A stretch of DNA of 64,000 nt from Allobosea sp. Tri-44 (GTDB taxonomy: Bacteria > Pseudomonadota > Alphaproteobacteria > Rhizobiales > Beijerinckiaceae). Below are positions 16,104 to 26,872 of this stretch, in pieces; position 1 is the first letter of the stretch; each line of letters starts with the position of its first letter. The notes beneath the pieces are model-generated. The model was not told the DNA's origin. It did no database searches and worked only from the letters and a program-made list of their open reading frames with translations. Both the position numbers and the translations under genes were made by a program. The DNA lies in assembly GCF_004123845.1 (NCBI RefSeq), contig NZ_NBDP01000019.1:186001-250000 (forward strand), given 5' to 3'.

Positions 16104-17699
16104 ATGACGACTGCGTCGCACCGCGCCTACCGCACCCAGAACTGGAGCCTGGCCAAGCCATCGGCGCGGGGGCGCAATGGCGTTGTCGTCTCGCAGAACC
16201 ACGAGGCTGCGGCGGCCGGGGCGGCGATCCTCGAAGCCGGCGGTAACGCTGCCGATGCCGCGGTCGCGGTGGCCTTTGCGCTGGCTGCGGTCGAGCCCTG
16301 GAACAGCGGGCTTGGCGGCATCGGCTTCGGCGTCGTGCTCAAGGCCGGCGAGAGCCGGGCTGAGGTCGTCGACTTCGGCCCGGTCGCGCCGCGCCGGGCC
16401 GACCCGGCCGATTATCCGCTGACCGGCGAGATGAAGCTCGATCTGTTCGCTTGGCCGGGTGTGGTCGACGATCGCAATATCCACGGTCCGCTCTCCTTCT
16501 GCGTTCCATCCTCCGTTGCCGGTTATGCCAAGCTGAAAGAGGCATTCGGGACCAGCATGCCGGTCGCCGAACTGCTCGCGCCTGCAATCGCATTGGCCCG
16601 GCGCGGTCTGGCGCAGGACTGGTACACGACGCTGAAGATCGCCTCCTCCGCCTCGGTGCTCAGGCTCTATGAGGAGAGTGCGCGGATCTACCTGCCTGAC
16701 GGTTTGCCGCCGGTGCCGCCCTATCAGGGCGTGCCGGGTTTCAGGAAACTCGGCAATCTTGGCGCGACGCTGGAGCATCTCGCCAGGGCCGGACTCGACG
16801 ACTTCTATCGCGGCGATCTCGCCAAGCAGCTGGCTGCCGACATTGCCGCTGCCGGTGGCGTGGTCGATGCGCAAGATTTGGCCGGCTGTCATGCGACCGT
16901 GCGCGAGGCGCCGGTGATCGACTGGCGCGGCACGCACCGTATCCACACGGCGGGTGGTTTGACGGCGGCGCCGACCCTGCAGGCGGTGGTCGAGCGCATG
17001 GCTGCAAGTCCGCCGCCGGACGGAGGACCGGACTCGGCGTGGTTTGCGCGGCTCTCGCAGGTGATGCGCGAGGCCTATGCCAGCCGCCTCGAAGGGCTGG
17101 GCGCGGCGCAAGCTGCAAAGGAGCCGGCCGAGACCTGCACCACGCATCTGACAGTGGTCGATGGCGAGGGCACGATCGTTTCGCTGACGACGACGCTGCT
17201 CTCCTCGATGGGCAGCCGGCTCGTCCTGCCTGAGACCGGCGTGCTGATGAACAACGGCATGATGTGGTTCGACCCACGCCCGGGCAGCGCCAATGCGATC
17301 GCGCCCGGAGCGCGCCCGCTCTGCAATATGTGCCCGGTGGTGGTGACGCCGGCCGATGGCGGCTTCCCACGTTATGGCGCCGGCGCCTCGGGCGGGCGGC
17401 GCATCCTCGCCAGCGTCTACCAGATGCTGGCCTTCACCCTCGACAGCGGCATGAGCCTCGAGGATGCCGCGCACCAGCCGCGCATCGACGTCTCCGGGCC
17501 GGATGGCACCAGCGCCGATGCGCGCCTGCCCGACGGCACGCTCGATGCGCTGGCGGCTGCGGGGCCGCTGACGGTGGTCGAGCATGGCGTGCTGCCGCTC
17601 AATTTCGCCTGCCCCAACATGGTGCGGACCGGGCAGGACGGGCAGGAAGGCATCAGCGACGCCGCCTCGCCCTGGTCGGCGGCCGTGGCGGCGTCGTAG
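16104..17699 (+). CDS. Gamma-glutamyltransferase family protein (copy 1)
   Basis: A 531-residue Ntn-hydrolase of the GGT family. The precursor would cleave itself before Thr346 in CTTHLTVVD (the TTHxxVVD motif), leaving Thr346 as nucleophile of the small subunit. Other landmarks are HEAAAAGAAILEAGGNAADA near the N-terminus, NSGLGGIGFG, and the small-subunit glycine loop GAGASGGRR. There is no signal peptide, whereas the classical enzyme is periplasmic, so it probably acts on imported gamma-glutamyl compounds or related amides in the cytoplasm. ATG 16104 was chosen over GTG 16065 because alignable sequence starts there. It converges on the peptide-binding-protein gene at 17898. Confidence 0.88.
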   Translation: MTTASHRAYRTQNWSLAKPSARGRNGVVVSQNHEAAAAGAAILEAGGNAADAAVAVAFALAAVEPWNSGLGGIGFGVVLKAGESRAEVVDFGPVAPRRADPADYPLTGEMKLDLFAWPGVVDDRNIHGPLSFCVPSSVAGYAKLKEAFGTSMPVAELLAPAIALARRGLAQDWYTTLKIASSASVLRLYEESARIYLPDGLPPVPPYQGVPGFRKLGNLGATLEHLARAGLDDFYRGDLAKQLAADIAAAGGVVDAQDLAGCHATVREAPVIDWRGTHRIHTAGGLTAAPTLQAVVERMAASPPPDGGPDSAWFARLSQVMREAYASRLEGLGAAQAAKEPAETCTTHLTVVDGEGTIVSLTTTLLSSMGSRLVLPETGVLMNNGMMWFDPRPGSANAIAPGARPLCNMCPVVVTPADGGFPRYGAGASGGRRILASVYQMLAFTLDSGMSLEDAAHQPRIDVSGPDGTSADARLPDGTLDALAAAGPLTVVEHGVLPLNFACPNMVRTGQDGQEGISDAASPWSAAVAAS

Positions 17700-17717
17700 G
17701 CGCGAGAACCACGACGC

Positions 17718-17866
17718 GAAACCCCTCTCCTGGAAGGAGAGGGGCAGGGGTGAGGTGTTCGGACTGCAAACGTCAGCCTGAACCCGACCGCGCTGTCAGG
17801 CCTCGCGGAACTGGTCAGAGGGCCTACACCTCACCCTGCCCTCTCCTTACAGGAGAGGGTTCCCCG
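17718..17866. repeat. Composite palindrome, type II (CTC-rich)
   Basis: Two near-identical hairpins, CCCCTCTCCT-gga-AGGAGAGGGG and CCCTCTCCT-tac-AGGAGAGGG, lie at the ends of a 149-bp element. They are joined by inner arms CAGGGGTGAGGTGT and ACACCTCACCCTG that pair with one bulge. The architecture equals that of type I copies, but the sequence is different. It lies between the converging GGT copy 1 and binding-protein genes, where a bidirectional transcript end would be expected. It has no T tracts. Confidence 0.75.
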
Positions 17867-17897
17867 CGGTTCTTCCGTTTCGGTCCGAGTCCGGGAC

Positions 17898-19484
17898 TCA
17901 CCCCCGCTTCAGCCCCCAGGGATAGGGCGCCGAGCCCGGCAGCATGCCGGTCAGGCCCTTGCGATAGGCCGTCTTGATCACGAACTGACCGAGCGGGATC
18001 GTGGCGCATTCCTCCAGCGCCAGCCGGCCGAGCGTCACCGCCGCCTGCTTCTGTTTGGCCTCGTCCGGTGCATAGAGCCACTCTTCCGCCAGCTCCTCCG
18101 CCTTGGCGTTGGTCCACCAGCCGAACCAGCCCTTCTCGCCCGGGCCGCGCACGATATTGGACAGAGCGGGGTTGCCCCAGCCGACCGCCGCGCCGGTGGT
18201 GTGGAAGATGCTCCAGCCACCCTTCTCGACCGGCTCGCGGCTGTTGCGGCGCTGGATCACCGTGCCCCAGTCGCTCGCCATCATCTCGACATTCATGCCG
18301 ATTGATTTGAGCAACTCGTAGGTGACGTCGCCGAGCGGGCCGATATCGGGGAAGTCGGTCGGGTTGATGATGACGACCTTCTCGCCCTTGTAGCCGGACT
18401 CCTTCAGCGCCGCCTTGGCCTTGTCGACGCTCTGCGGCATCAGGTCCTCGAGCTCGCCGGTGTAATAGGGCGTGCCCCGCCACCACAGGTTCCGGCAGAT
18501 CTGCCAGGTGGTGGTGTCGTCGCCCTGGGAGGCGCGCATATAGTCTTCCTGGTTGACCGCGAGGCGGACTGCGGCGCGCACCTTCGGATTGTTGAAGGGC
18601 GGCTGGAGGTGGTTCAGCCGCATGATCGAGCCGCGGCCGTTCTTGTCGATGACCTCACGGGTGATGTCGGGGCTCTTCGCGAGCAAGGGCTGGAGGTCGG
18701 CGAGCGGGCGCTCCCACCAGTCGATCTCGCCCTTGGTCAGCGCGGCGGCGGCGGTCGCCGGATCGGGCAGGATCGGCCATTCGATGCGCTTGAAATGGGC
18801 GACCTTGCCGCCGGCATTGCGGCTCGGCGGTTCGCTGCGCGGCTTGTAGGTCTCGTTCTTCTCATAGACGACGCGGCTGCCGGAGACATATTCGCTGGCC
18901 ACGAACTTGTACGGACCGGAGCCGACCATCTCCGTCACCTGCTTGGTCGCATCGGTCTTGGCCAGGCGTTCCGGCATGATGAAGGGCGGATTGTCGGCCT
19001 TGGCCATGCAGTCGAGCATCATCGGGAAGGGCCGGGTCAGCTTGATCTCGATGGTGCGCTCATCCGGGGCGCCCCAGGCTTCGACCGCCTTGATCAGGAG
19101 CTGGCCGTAAGGGTCGCGCTGGCACCAGCGCTTCAGGCTCTCGATGCAATCGGCCGAGCGGACCGGCTGGCCGTCATGGAAGGCCAGGCCCTCGCGCAGC
19201 TTGATCTTCCAGGTCTTGCCGTCGGCCGAGATCTCGTGGCCCTCAGCCATTTGCGGCTGCGGCTTCAGGTCGAGATCGCCGCCATAGAGCGTGTCATAGA
19301 CGTAATAGCCGTGATTATTGGTCACGGTCGCCGTCGTCCAGATCGGATCGAGCGAGGTGAGATTCGCCTGTGGCGCCATTCTGAGCACGGTTGGGCTCGG
19401 CGCTTGCGCCAAGGCCTCGCGGGCCAGCGTTGGAGCGAACAGGGCGACGGCTGCCGTGCCCTGCAGGAACTGACGACGCTTCAT
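17898..19484 (-). CDS. Peptide/oligopeptide ABC transporter substrate-binding protein (DppA/OppA family, Tat-exported)
   Basis: A 528-residue family 5 periplasmic binding protein. The N-terminus MKRRQFLQGTAAVALFAP is a clear twin-arginine signal. Family hallmarks: LREGLAFHDGQPVRSADC, SGPYKFV, LNHLQPPFNNPKVRAAV and a C-terminal HTTGAA..NAKAEEL region. The ribosome-binding site is AAGGGGAGA. It follows an amidase gene in the same direction but has no permease or ATPase partner nearby, so it must deliver ligand to a transporter encoded elsewhere in the genome or window. It is clearly related to the binding protein at 56207-57790, also Tat-exported and beside a GGT gene. The ligand is unknown. 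Confidence 0.92.
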   Translation of the reverse strand: MKRRQFLQGTAAVALFAPTLAREALAQAPSPTVLRMAPQANLTSLDPIWTTATVTNNHGYYVYDTLYGGDLDLKPQPQMAEGHEISADGKTWKIKLREGLAFHDGQPVRSADCIESLKRWCQRDPYGQLLIKAVEAWGAPDERTIEIKLTRPFPMMLDCMAKADNPPFIMPERLAKTDATKQVTEMVGSGPYKFVASEYVSGSRVVYEKNETYKPRSEPPSRNAGGKVAHFKRIEWPILPDPATAAAALTKGEIDWWERPLADLQPLLAKSPDITREVIDKNGRGSIMRLNHLQPPFNNPKVRAAVRLAVNQEDYMRASQGDDTTTWQICRNLWWRGTPYYTGELEDLMPQSVDKAKAALKESGYKGEKVVIINPTDFPDIGPLGDVTYELLKSIGMNVEMMASDWGTVIQRRNSREPVEKGGWSIFHTTGAAVGWGNPALSNIVRGPGEKGWFGWWTNAKAEELAEEWLYAPDEAKQKQAAVTLGRLALEECATIPLGQFVIKTAYRKGLTGMLPGSAPYPWGLKRG

Positions 19485-19570
19485 ATGGTCTCTCCCCTTT
19501 TATGATTGGATCGTGCGGCTACAAACTCTGCTCGTCCTGCTGTCGTGGCTTGGAAAATTGCATGTTCCGG

Positions 19571-21064
19571 CTAGTCGAAGCCGAGGAAATTCGGGCTGTC
19601 CTTGAGCTTCGGGGCTTTCTTGAGCCCGGCGATATCCGGCACGGGGCGCGCCGTCAGTGGATCGCCCGCCAAGAGTGACTCGAGCGCGGCGGCAACAGCA
19701 AGCACCTTGGCGTCGCCGCCGCGCGGGCCGACGATCTGCAGGCCGAAGGGCAGGCCGTTTCGGTCGAGCCCGACCGGCAGCGAGATCGCGGGATGGCCGA
19801 CGATCGTCACCGCGTAGGCCATGGCGAGCCAGTGGAAATAGGTCCGCGTCGGCTTGCCGTCGATCTCGGCGGGATAGAGCTCCGACCAGGGCCGCGGGCT
19901 CAGCGTCATCGCCGGGCTCAGGATGACGTCGTAGCGGTCGAAGAAGCGCTGCCACTCATGATAAAGCACCGTCTGCTGCTTCAGCGCCCGGGTGATGTCG
20001 AGGGCGCCATAGCGCAGACCCTCCTCGACATTGGCGCGGACATTGGGGCCGACCTGGTCCGGCGTGTCGCGCACCCGCTCATATTGCCCGGCGAGGAAGT
20101 TGACGGCGCGCAGGACCTCGAAGCTCTCATCGGTCCCGCTGCAATCGGGTGTCGCCTCATCCGCCCGACCGAAGACCGTGCTGAAGCGGCCGACCTTGTC
20201 GGCAAAGACCTCGCGAATGTGCTTCTCAGTCGGGGCGAAGCCGAAATCCGGGGTGAGCGCCACCTTGAGCGAAGCGAGATCGCAGTAGTCCGGCCGGGCG
20301 AGGTCCTCGGGCCGCCTGACCTGCTTGCCATGGATCGTGGTCGCCAGCGGGTCGCAGGCGTCGTCGCTCACCATGGCCCCGAGCAGCAGACAGAGATCGG
20401 GCACTGTGCGCGCCATCGGGCCGAGCACCGACAGCGGATTCCAGCCGAGCGCGCGCTTGTCGCTGGGCACCAGCCCCGGCGACGGCCGGAATCCGACGAT
20501 GCCGTTGAAGGCGGCGGGATTGCGCAGCGAGCCGCCGGTGTCCGAGCCGGTGGCGATCGGTACCATATTGGTCGCCAGCGCGACCCCGGAGCCGCCGGAT
20601 GAGCCAGCGGCGGAGCGCGAGGGATCGAACGGGTTGCCGGTGACGCCGTAGACAGCATTGCGGGTGTTGGCGCCGGCGCCCCATTCCGGCGTGTTGGTCT
20701 TGCCGACGATGACGGCGCCGGCCTTGCGCACCGAGGCGACGATGCCCTGGTCCTTTGTCGGCACATGGTCGGCGAAGAGCGGGCTGCCATAGGTGGTGCG
20801 CAGGCCCGCGACGTCCTCGAGATCCTTGATGCCGATCGGCAGGCCGTGCAGCGCCTGCAGCGTGTCGCCGCGCACGGTGGCCGCATCTGCCGCCTTCGCC
20901 GCGGCATGGGCGCGTTCATCATCGCGCGCGACCATGGCGTTGACGGCGGGATCGACCGCGTCGATCCGGGCGAGGCAGCTTTCGAGCAGCTCCGTCGCAG
21001 AGAGCTTCTTCTCGCCGATCAGGCGGCGGGCGGTGACGGCATTAAGGTCGCAGGGTTCGGTCAC
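19571..21064 (-). CDS. Amidase signature family hydrolase
   Basis: A 497-residue amidase. The Lys-cisSer-Ser triad is visible with canonical spacing: Lys80 in GIKDLED, Ser155 in AGSSGGSG and the nucleophile Ser179 in DTGGSLRNP, 24 residues after the cis-Ser. Such enzymes hydrolyse carboxamides, aryl-amides or small peptide amides to the acid plus ammonia or amine. No signal peptide, so cytoplasmic. It is upstream of, and in line with, the Tat-exported peptide-binding protein (86-bp gap), suggesting that the imported ligand is an amide opened by this enzyme. The GC-rich hairpin GGGTT/AACCC in the 112 bp upstream separates it from the bkd operon. Confidence 0.92.
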   Translation of the reverse strand: MTEPCDLNAVTARRLIGEKKLSATELLESCLARIDAVDPAVNAMVARDDERAHAAAKAADAATVRGDTLQALHGLPIGIKDLEDVAGLRTTYGSPLFADHVPTKDQGIVASVRKAGAVIVGKTNTPEWGAGANTRNAVYGVTGNPFDPSRSAAGSSGGSGVALATNMVPIATGSDTGGSLRNPAAFNGIVGFRPSPGLVPSDKRALGWNPLSVLGPMARTVPDLCLLLGAMVSDDACDPLATTIHGKQVRRPEDLARPDYCDLASLKVALTPDFGFAPTEKHIREVFADKVGRFSTVFGRADEATPDCSGTDESFEVLRAVNFLAGQYERVRDTPDQVGPNVRANVEEGLRYGALDITRALKQQTVLYHEWQRFFDRYDVILSPAMTLSPRPWSELYPAEIDGKPTRTYFHWLAMAYAVTIVGHPAISLPVGLDRNGLPFGLQIVGPRGGDAKVLAVAAALESLLAGDPLTARPVPDIAGLKKAPKLKDSPNFLGFD

Positions 21065-21176
21065 GGCTGAAGGCTCCGGCAGTCAGGGCGGGTTCGTCGT
21101 GACCCGTCCAGCCAGTCGAAGCGGCCTCAGCCGCTGCGTCAACCCTCGCCGGGTTGAACCCCGGCCTGCGTTCGCC

Positions 21177-22574
21177 TCAGATGTGCAGCGCGTGGCCGAG
21201 CGCCTTCAGCGCCGATTCCTGGAAAGCCTCGCCCAGCGTCGGATGGGCGTGGATCGTGCCGGCGACATCCTCCAGCCTTGCGCCCATCTCGATGGCGAGG
21301 CCGAAGGCGGCGGAGAGCTCCGAGACGCCTTGCCCGACGGCCTGGATGCCGAGGACGAGATGATTATCGACCCGGGCGACGATGCGTATGAAGCCGGCCT
21401 CGCCATGGCGGGTCATGGCGCGGCCATTGGCTTGGAAAGGGAACTGGCCGATCTTGGTCTCGAAGCCGGCGTTTTTGGCCTCCGCCGGGGAGAGGCCGGC
21501 CGAGACGATCTCGGGATCGGTGAAGCAGATCGCCGCGATCCCGGCCTTATCCCAGAGGCGCGGCTCGCCGGCGACGATCTCGGCGACCATTTCGCCCTGC
21601 GCCATGGCGCGATGGGCCAGCATCGGCTCGCCGGTGACGTCGCCGATGGCGTAGATGCCGCGCATCGAGGTCTCGCAGCGCTCGCCGATGCGGATGAAGC
21701 GGCCGTCCATGTCGAGCACGAGCTCGTCGAGGCCGAGCTTGCTCGTTGCAGGCGCGCGGCCGACCGTGACCAGGACCCTGTCCGCCAGCAGTTCGCGCTC
21801 CTTGCCGTCGGCAGTCTCGATGCGCAGGCCATCGCCCTTGGCCGTTGGTCCGAGCGCCTTCGCACCGAGCAGGACCTCGACGCCGAGCGCCGACAGGCTC
21901 TTGGCGACGGGCGCGGTCAATTCGGCATCATAGAGCGGCAGGATCTTGTCCTGCGCCTCGACCACGGTGACTTTGCTACCGAGCTTGGCGAAGGCGGTGC
22001 CGAGCTCGAGCCCGATATAGCCGCCGCCGACCACGACGAGGCGCTTCGGCAATTCGGTCAGCGCCAGCGCGCCGGTCGAGGAGATGACGTTGCCACCGAA
22101 GGGCAGGAAGGACAGCTCGACGGGATGAGAGCCCGTCGCGATCACGATCGTCTCGGCCTTGATGATCTTCGGGCCGGTTTCGGTTTCGACCGCGACGGTC
22201 TTGCCGTCGCGGAAGCGGGCCTGGCCGTGGACGATCTTGACCTTGGCCTTGCGCAGCAGGCCGGCGACGCCGTTGTTGAGGCGCTGGACGATGCCGTCCT
22301 TCCAGGCGACGGCCTGCTTCAGGTCGAGCTTCGGCTCGGCGGCGGTCAGGCCGAAGGGCGTCTTGCCGGCGGCGGCGTGGGCGGCCTTCTCGAACTCCTC
22401 GGCGACATGGATCATCGCCTTGGAGGGGATGCAGCCGACATTGAGGCAGCTGCCGCCGAGCTTGCCGCTCTCGACGATGACGGTGTCGATGCCGAGCTGG
22501 CCGGCGCGGATGGCGCAGACATAGCCGCCGGGGCCGGCGCCGATGACGAGCAGCTTGCAGGTGATCTCGGTCAT
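21177..22574 (-). CDS. lpd: Dihydrolipoyl dehydrogenase (E3) of branched-chain 2-oxoacid dehydrogenase
   Basis: A 465-residue FAD-dependent disulfide oxidoreductase that reoxidises the dihydrolipoyl group of E2 and reduces NAD. Seen: FAD-binding GAGPGGY (residues 12-18), redox-active disulfide Cys43/Cys48 in [13 protein letters not shown], a second dinucleotide fold at [18 protein letters not shown], and the catalytic His444-Glu449 pair in HAHPTLGE contributed across the dimer. It is the last gene of the E1alpha-E1beta-E2-E3 operon, starting 16 bp after E2, so it is the dedicated E3 (LpdV-like) of this complex. Confidence 0.96.
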   Translation of the reverse strand: MTEITCKLLVIGAGPGGYVCAIRAGQLGIDTVIVESGKLGGSCLNVGCIPSKAMIHVAEEFEKAAHAAAGKTPFGLTAAEPKLDLKQAVAWKDGIVQRLNNGVAGLLRKAKVKIVHGQARFRDGKTVAVETETGPKIIKAETIVIATGSHPVELSFLPFGGNVISSTGALALTELPKRLVVVGGGYIGLELGTAFAKLGSKVTVVEAQDKILPLYDAELTAPVAKSLSALGVEVLLGAKALGPTAKGDGLRIETADGKERELLADRVLVTVGRAPATSKLGLDELVLDMDGRFIRIGERCETSMRGIYAIGDVTGEPMLAHRAMAQGEMVAEIVAGEPRLWDKAGIAAICFTDPEIVSAGLSPAEAKNAGFETKIGQFPFQANGRAMTRHGEAGFIRIVARVDNHLVLGIQAVGQGVSELSAAFGLAIEMGARLEDVAGTIHAHPTLGEAFQESALKALGHALHI

Positions 22575-22590
22575 GGCTTTCTCCCGCCGC

Positions 22591-23904
22591 TCACATATCC
22601 ACGAACAGCGTCGCCGGCGTCTCCAGCAGCTTTTTGAGCCGCTGCACGAAGACGGCGGCGTCCCAGCCGTCGATGACGCGGTGGTCGAAGCTGGAGGAGA
22701 GGTTCATCATCTTGCGCGGTACGAAGGTGGTGCCGTCCCAGACGGGTCTGACCGCCATCTTGTTGACGCCGACGATCGCAACCTCGGGGTGGTTGATCAC
22801 CGGGGTGGTGGCGATGCCGCCGAGTGCGCCGAGCGAAGTGATGGTGATGGTCGAGCCGGTGAGCTCGTCGCGGGTCGCACTGCCGTCGCGGGCGCGTTCG
22901 GCGAGGCGCGAAAGTTCGATGGCGCAGCCCCAAAGGTCGCGCGCCTCGGCATGCTTGACGACCGGGACCATCAGGCCGGAGGGAGCCTGCGTCGCGATGC
23001 CGATATGGATGCCGGCATGCTGGTGGACGATACCGGCCTCGTCGTCATAGAGCGCGTTGAGGCTGGGCTGCTCGCCGAGCGCCTTGACCATGGCCCGCAT
23101 CAGGAAGGGCAGCAGCGTCAGCTTCGGCCGCTCGGCCGTCGGCTTCTTGTTGAGCGCGGCGCGCAGATCTTCCAGCGCCGAGACGTCGACCTCCTCGACG
23201 ATGGTGATATGCGGGATGCGCGACTTCGACAGCGCCATCTTCTCGGCGATGCGTCGGCGCAGGCCGACGACCTTGACGTCGGTCACCGCGGTCTTCGGCG
23301 CGAGCCTGCCCGCGACCGGGGCTTCCGGCCCGCGCTGGATGAAGGCGTCGATGTCCTCATGGCTGACGCGGCCGGCTGGGCCTGAGCCCTGGACCTGGCG
23401 CAAGTCGATGCCGGCCTCGCGCGCCTTCAGGCGGACGGCGGGCGATGCCAGCGGCTTCTCGCCCACGGGGCGGCGCGGGCCGGGCGTGGTCACGATCAGT
23501 GCCGGGCGAGCGGGAGCCGCAGCCGGCTTCGGCGTCGGCATGGCCTTGGGAGCAGGCTCCGATATGGGCGCGAGCTCTGGCGTTGCCGCAACAGCCGGCT
23601 TTGCCTTCGGTGCTTCGGCCGGTGTCTCGATCTCCGCCGGTTCCTCGGCGGCAGCGCTGCTACCGGCAACCTTGAGCTTGACCAGCGCCGAGCCGATCGC
23701 GACGGTGTCGCCGATCTCGGCGCCGACCCAAGTGACCTCGCCTTCGACCGGTGAGGGGATCTCGACGGTCGCCTTGTCGGTCATCACGGCAGCGATGAGA
23801 TCATCCTCGCGGACGATGTCGCCGACCTTGACGTGCCACTCGACCAGCTCCGCCTCGGCGATGCCCTCGCCGACATCGGGCAGCTTGATGATGCGCTCGG
23901 CCAT
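22591..23904 (-). CDS. bkdB: Branched-chain 2-oxoacid dehydrogenase, dihydrolipoamide acyltransferase (E2)
   Basis: A 437-residue E2 core subunit with one lipoyl domain (residues 1-78, lipoylated Lys44 in MTDKATVE). An Ala/Pro/Lys-rich hinge (about 80-140) is followed by a peripheral-subunit-binding domain ([20 protein letters not shown], about 160-195) and the chloramphenicol-acetyltransferase-like catalytic domain ending with [12 protein letters not shown] (catalytic His and Asp). It moves the branched acyl group from E1 to CoA. The ATG at 23904 shares its A with the E1beta stop (TGATG). A much longer open frame upstream is only a read-through of the E1beta region in another frame. It most resembles Pseudomonas BkdB. 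Confidence 0.95.
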   Translation of the reverse strand: MAERIIKLPDVGEGIAEAELVEWHVKVGDIVREDDLIAAVMTDKATVEIPSPVEGEVTWVGAEIGDTVAIGSALVKLKVAGSSAAAEEPAEIETPAEAPKAKPAVAATPELAPISEPAPKAMPTPKPAAAPARPALIVTTPGPRRPVGEKPLASPAVRLKAREAGIDLRQVQGSGPAGRVSHEDIDAFIQRGPEAPVAGRLAPKTAVTDVKVVGLRRRIAEKMALSKSRIPHITIVEEVDVSALEDLRAALNKKPTAERPKLTLLPFLMRAMVKALGEQPSLNALYDDEAGIVHQHAGIHIGIATQAPSGLMVPVVKHAEARDLWGCAIELSRLAERARDGSATRDELTGSTITITSLGALGGIATTPVINHPEVAIVGVNKMAVRPVWDGTTFVPRKMMNLSSSFDHRVIDGWDAAVFVQRLKKLLETPATLFVDM

Positions 23905-24920
23905 CAGCGGCTCTCCATGATCTCGCGCAGCGCGGCGCCGACGCGGCCGGGGCCGGGGAAATAGGCCCATTCCTGGGCGTGCGGATAAGGCGTGTCCCAG
24001 CCGGTGACGCGCACGACCGGCGCCTCCAGATGATAGAAACAGTGCTCCTGCACGAGCGCCGCCAGCTCCGCACCGAACCCTGAGGTCAGCGTCGCCTCGT
24101 GCAGGACGATGCAGCGCCCGGTCTTCGAGACCGAGGCAATGATCGCGTCGAGATCGAGCGGCACCAGGGTGCGCAGGTCGATGATCTCGGCGTCGATCCC
24201 GGTCTCCTCGGTGGCCGCCTGCGCGACATGGACCATGGTGCCGTAGGTGACGATGGTGACGGCCGAGCCCTCGCGGCGGATCGCGGCCTTGCCGAGCGGG
24301 ATGGTGTAATGTCCCTCGTCGACCTCGCCGAGCTCGTGCTTCGACCAAGGCGTGACCGGGCGGTCGTGATGGCCGTCGAAGGGCCCGTTATAGAGCCGCT
24401 TCGGCTCGAGGAAGATCACCGGATCGGGATCCTCGATCGCAGCGATCAGCAGGCCTTTGGCGTCGCGCGGATTGGACGGCACCACGGTCTTCAGGCCCGC
24501 CACATGGGTGAAAAGCGCCTCAGGGCTCTGGCTATGGGTCTGGCCGCCGAAGATGCCGCCGCCGGTCGGCATGCGGATCACCAGCGGGCAGGTGAAGTCC
24601 CCGGCTGAGCGGTAACGCAGGCGCGCCGCTTCGGAGACGATCTGGTCATAGGCCGGGTACATGTAGTCGGCGAACTGGATCTCGACGCAGGGGCGAAGGC
24701 CGTAAGCCGCCATGCCGACCGCTGTGCCGACGATGCCGAGCTCGCTGATCGGGGCATCGAAGCAGCGGTTGACGCCGTATTTCTGCTGGAGGCCGTGGGT
24801 GCAGCGGAAGACGCCCCCGAAGAAGCCGACATCCTCGCCGTAGACGACGACATTGTCGTCGCGGCCCATCGAGACGTCGAGGGCCGAGCGGATCGCCTCG
24901 ATCATGGTCATGCGGGCCAT
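23904..24920 (-). CDS. bkdA2: Branched-chain 2-oxoacid dehydrogenase E1 beta subunit
   Basis: A 338-residue transketolase-like subunit of the thiamine-dependent E1 component. It has the N-terminal pyrimidine domain ([16 protein letters not shown] with the conserved Glu near residue 29 that activates the cofactor, and [17 protein letters not shown]). The C-terminal transketolase-C domain contains [11 protein letters not shown] and [15 protein letters not shown]. It sits 3 bp after the E1alpha stop and overlaps E2 by one base. With E1alpha it decarboxylates 2-oxoisovalerate, 2-oxoisocaproate and 3-methyl-2-oxovalerate. Signature positions fit the BkdA2/BCKDHB group better than pyruvate dehydrogenase beta. 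Confidence 0.95.
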   Translation of the reverse strand: MARMTMIEAIRSALDVSMGRDDNVVVYGEDVGFFGGVFRCTHGLQQKYGVNRCFDAPISELGIVGTAVGMAAYGLRPCVEIQFADYMYPAYDQIVSEAARLRYRSAGDFTCPLVIRMPTGGGIFGGQTHSQSPEALFTHVAGLKTVVPSNPRDAKGLLIAAIEDPDPVIFLEPKRLYNGPFDGHHDRPVTPWSKHELGEVDEGHYTIPLGKAAIRREGSAVTIVTYGTMVHVAQAATEETGIDAEIIDLRTLVPLDLDAIIASVSKTGRCIVLHEATLTSGFGAELAALVQEHCFYHLEAPVVRVTGWDTPYPHAQEWAYFPGPGRVGAALREIMESR

Positions 24921-24923
24921 GCT

Positions 24924-26365
<1,442 letters not shown>

Positions 26366-26866
26366 ATGGCGATCAAGGCGCGGCGTAGCGAGGAGCTGGA
26401 CCAGATCGATCGGCGCATCCTCTCGGCGCTGAACGAGGATGGCCGGCTGACGATCAATGCGCTGGCCGAGAAGGTCGGACTCTCGCCCTCGCCATGCTGG
26501 ACGCGGGTGAAGCGGCTGGAGGAGAGCGGCGCGATCGAGAAATACGTCGCGGTGCTGAACCACCGGGCGCTCGGGCTCGATAATGTCGTCTTCATCGAGA
26601 TCACGCTCGACAAGCATGACGACAAGCTGCTCGACCGCTTCGGCGAGGCGCTGGCGCGGATTCCGGAGGTAGTCGAGGCCTATCTGGTCACCGGCGACTA
26701 CGACTACCTGGTCAAGGCCGTGGTCAGCGGCACCGAGCACTATGAGCGCTTCCTGCGCGAGAAGATCTACCGCCTGCCGGGGATGCGGCAGTCGCGCACG
26801 ACGTTCGGCCTGCGCGCGCTGAAGCGGGCGATCTCGGTCGACCCGCTGCAGATCGCGCCGGTGTGA
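26366..26866 (+). CDS. Lrp/AsnC family transcriptional regulator (BkdR-like)
   Basis: A 166-residue Lrp-type regulator. The helix-turn-helix is in the first 60 residues (ILSALNEDGRLTINALAEKV, then SPSPCWTRVKRLEESG) and a RAM/ACT-like effector domain follows (VFIEITLDKHD, VTGDYDYLVKAVV). Known Lrp members sense amino acids, and BkdR of Pseudomonas activates the bkd operon in response to branched-chain amino acids. The divergent location makes that role likely here. A GTG at 26348 would add six residues; neither start has a strong ribosome-binding site. It converges on GGT copy 2, with only 6 bp between the stops. Confidence 0.93.
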   Translation: MAIKARRSEELDQIDRRILSALNEDGRLTINALAEKVGLSPSPCWTRVKRLEESGAIEKYVAVLNHRALGLDNVVFIEITLDKHDDKLLDRFGEALARIPEVVEAYLVTGDYDYLVKAVVSGTEHYERFLREKIYRLPGMRQSRTTFGLRALKRAISVDPLQIAPV

Positions 26867-26872
26867 GCAGAT

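Noticed and set aside
15174..17585. An 803-codon open frame on the minus strand opposite the EEP and GGT genes
   Set aside because: Arg/Asp/Gly-rich translation without motifs; the plus-strand genes carry complete catalytic motifs.
17700..17897. Classical Rho-independent terminator between GGT copy 1 and the binding protein
   Set aside because: Strong hairpins are present but no run of T follows on either strand; treated as a dispersed palindromic repeat.
21065..21176. Terminator after the bkd operon
   Set aside because: Only a 5-bp GGGTT/AACCC stem with no T tract is visible.
20793..22637. A 614-codon open frame on the plus strand opposite the dihydrolipoyl dehydrogenase and amidase genes
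   Set aside because: It is an antisense shadow in high-GC DNA: low-complexity Asp/Glu/Arg/Ala-rich translation with no family motif, fully covered by well-supported genes on the other strand.
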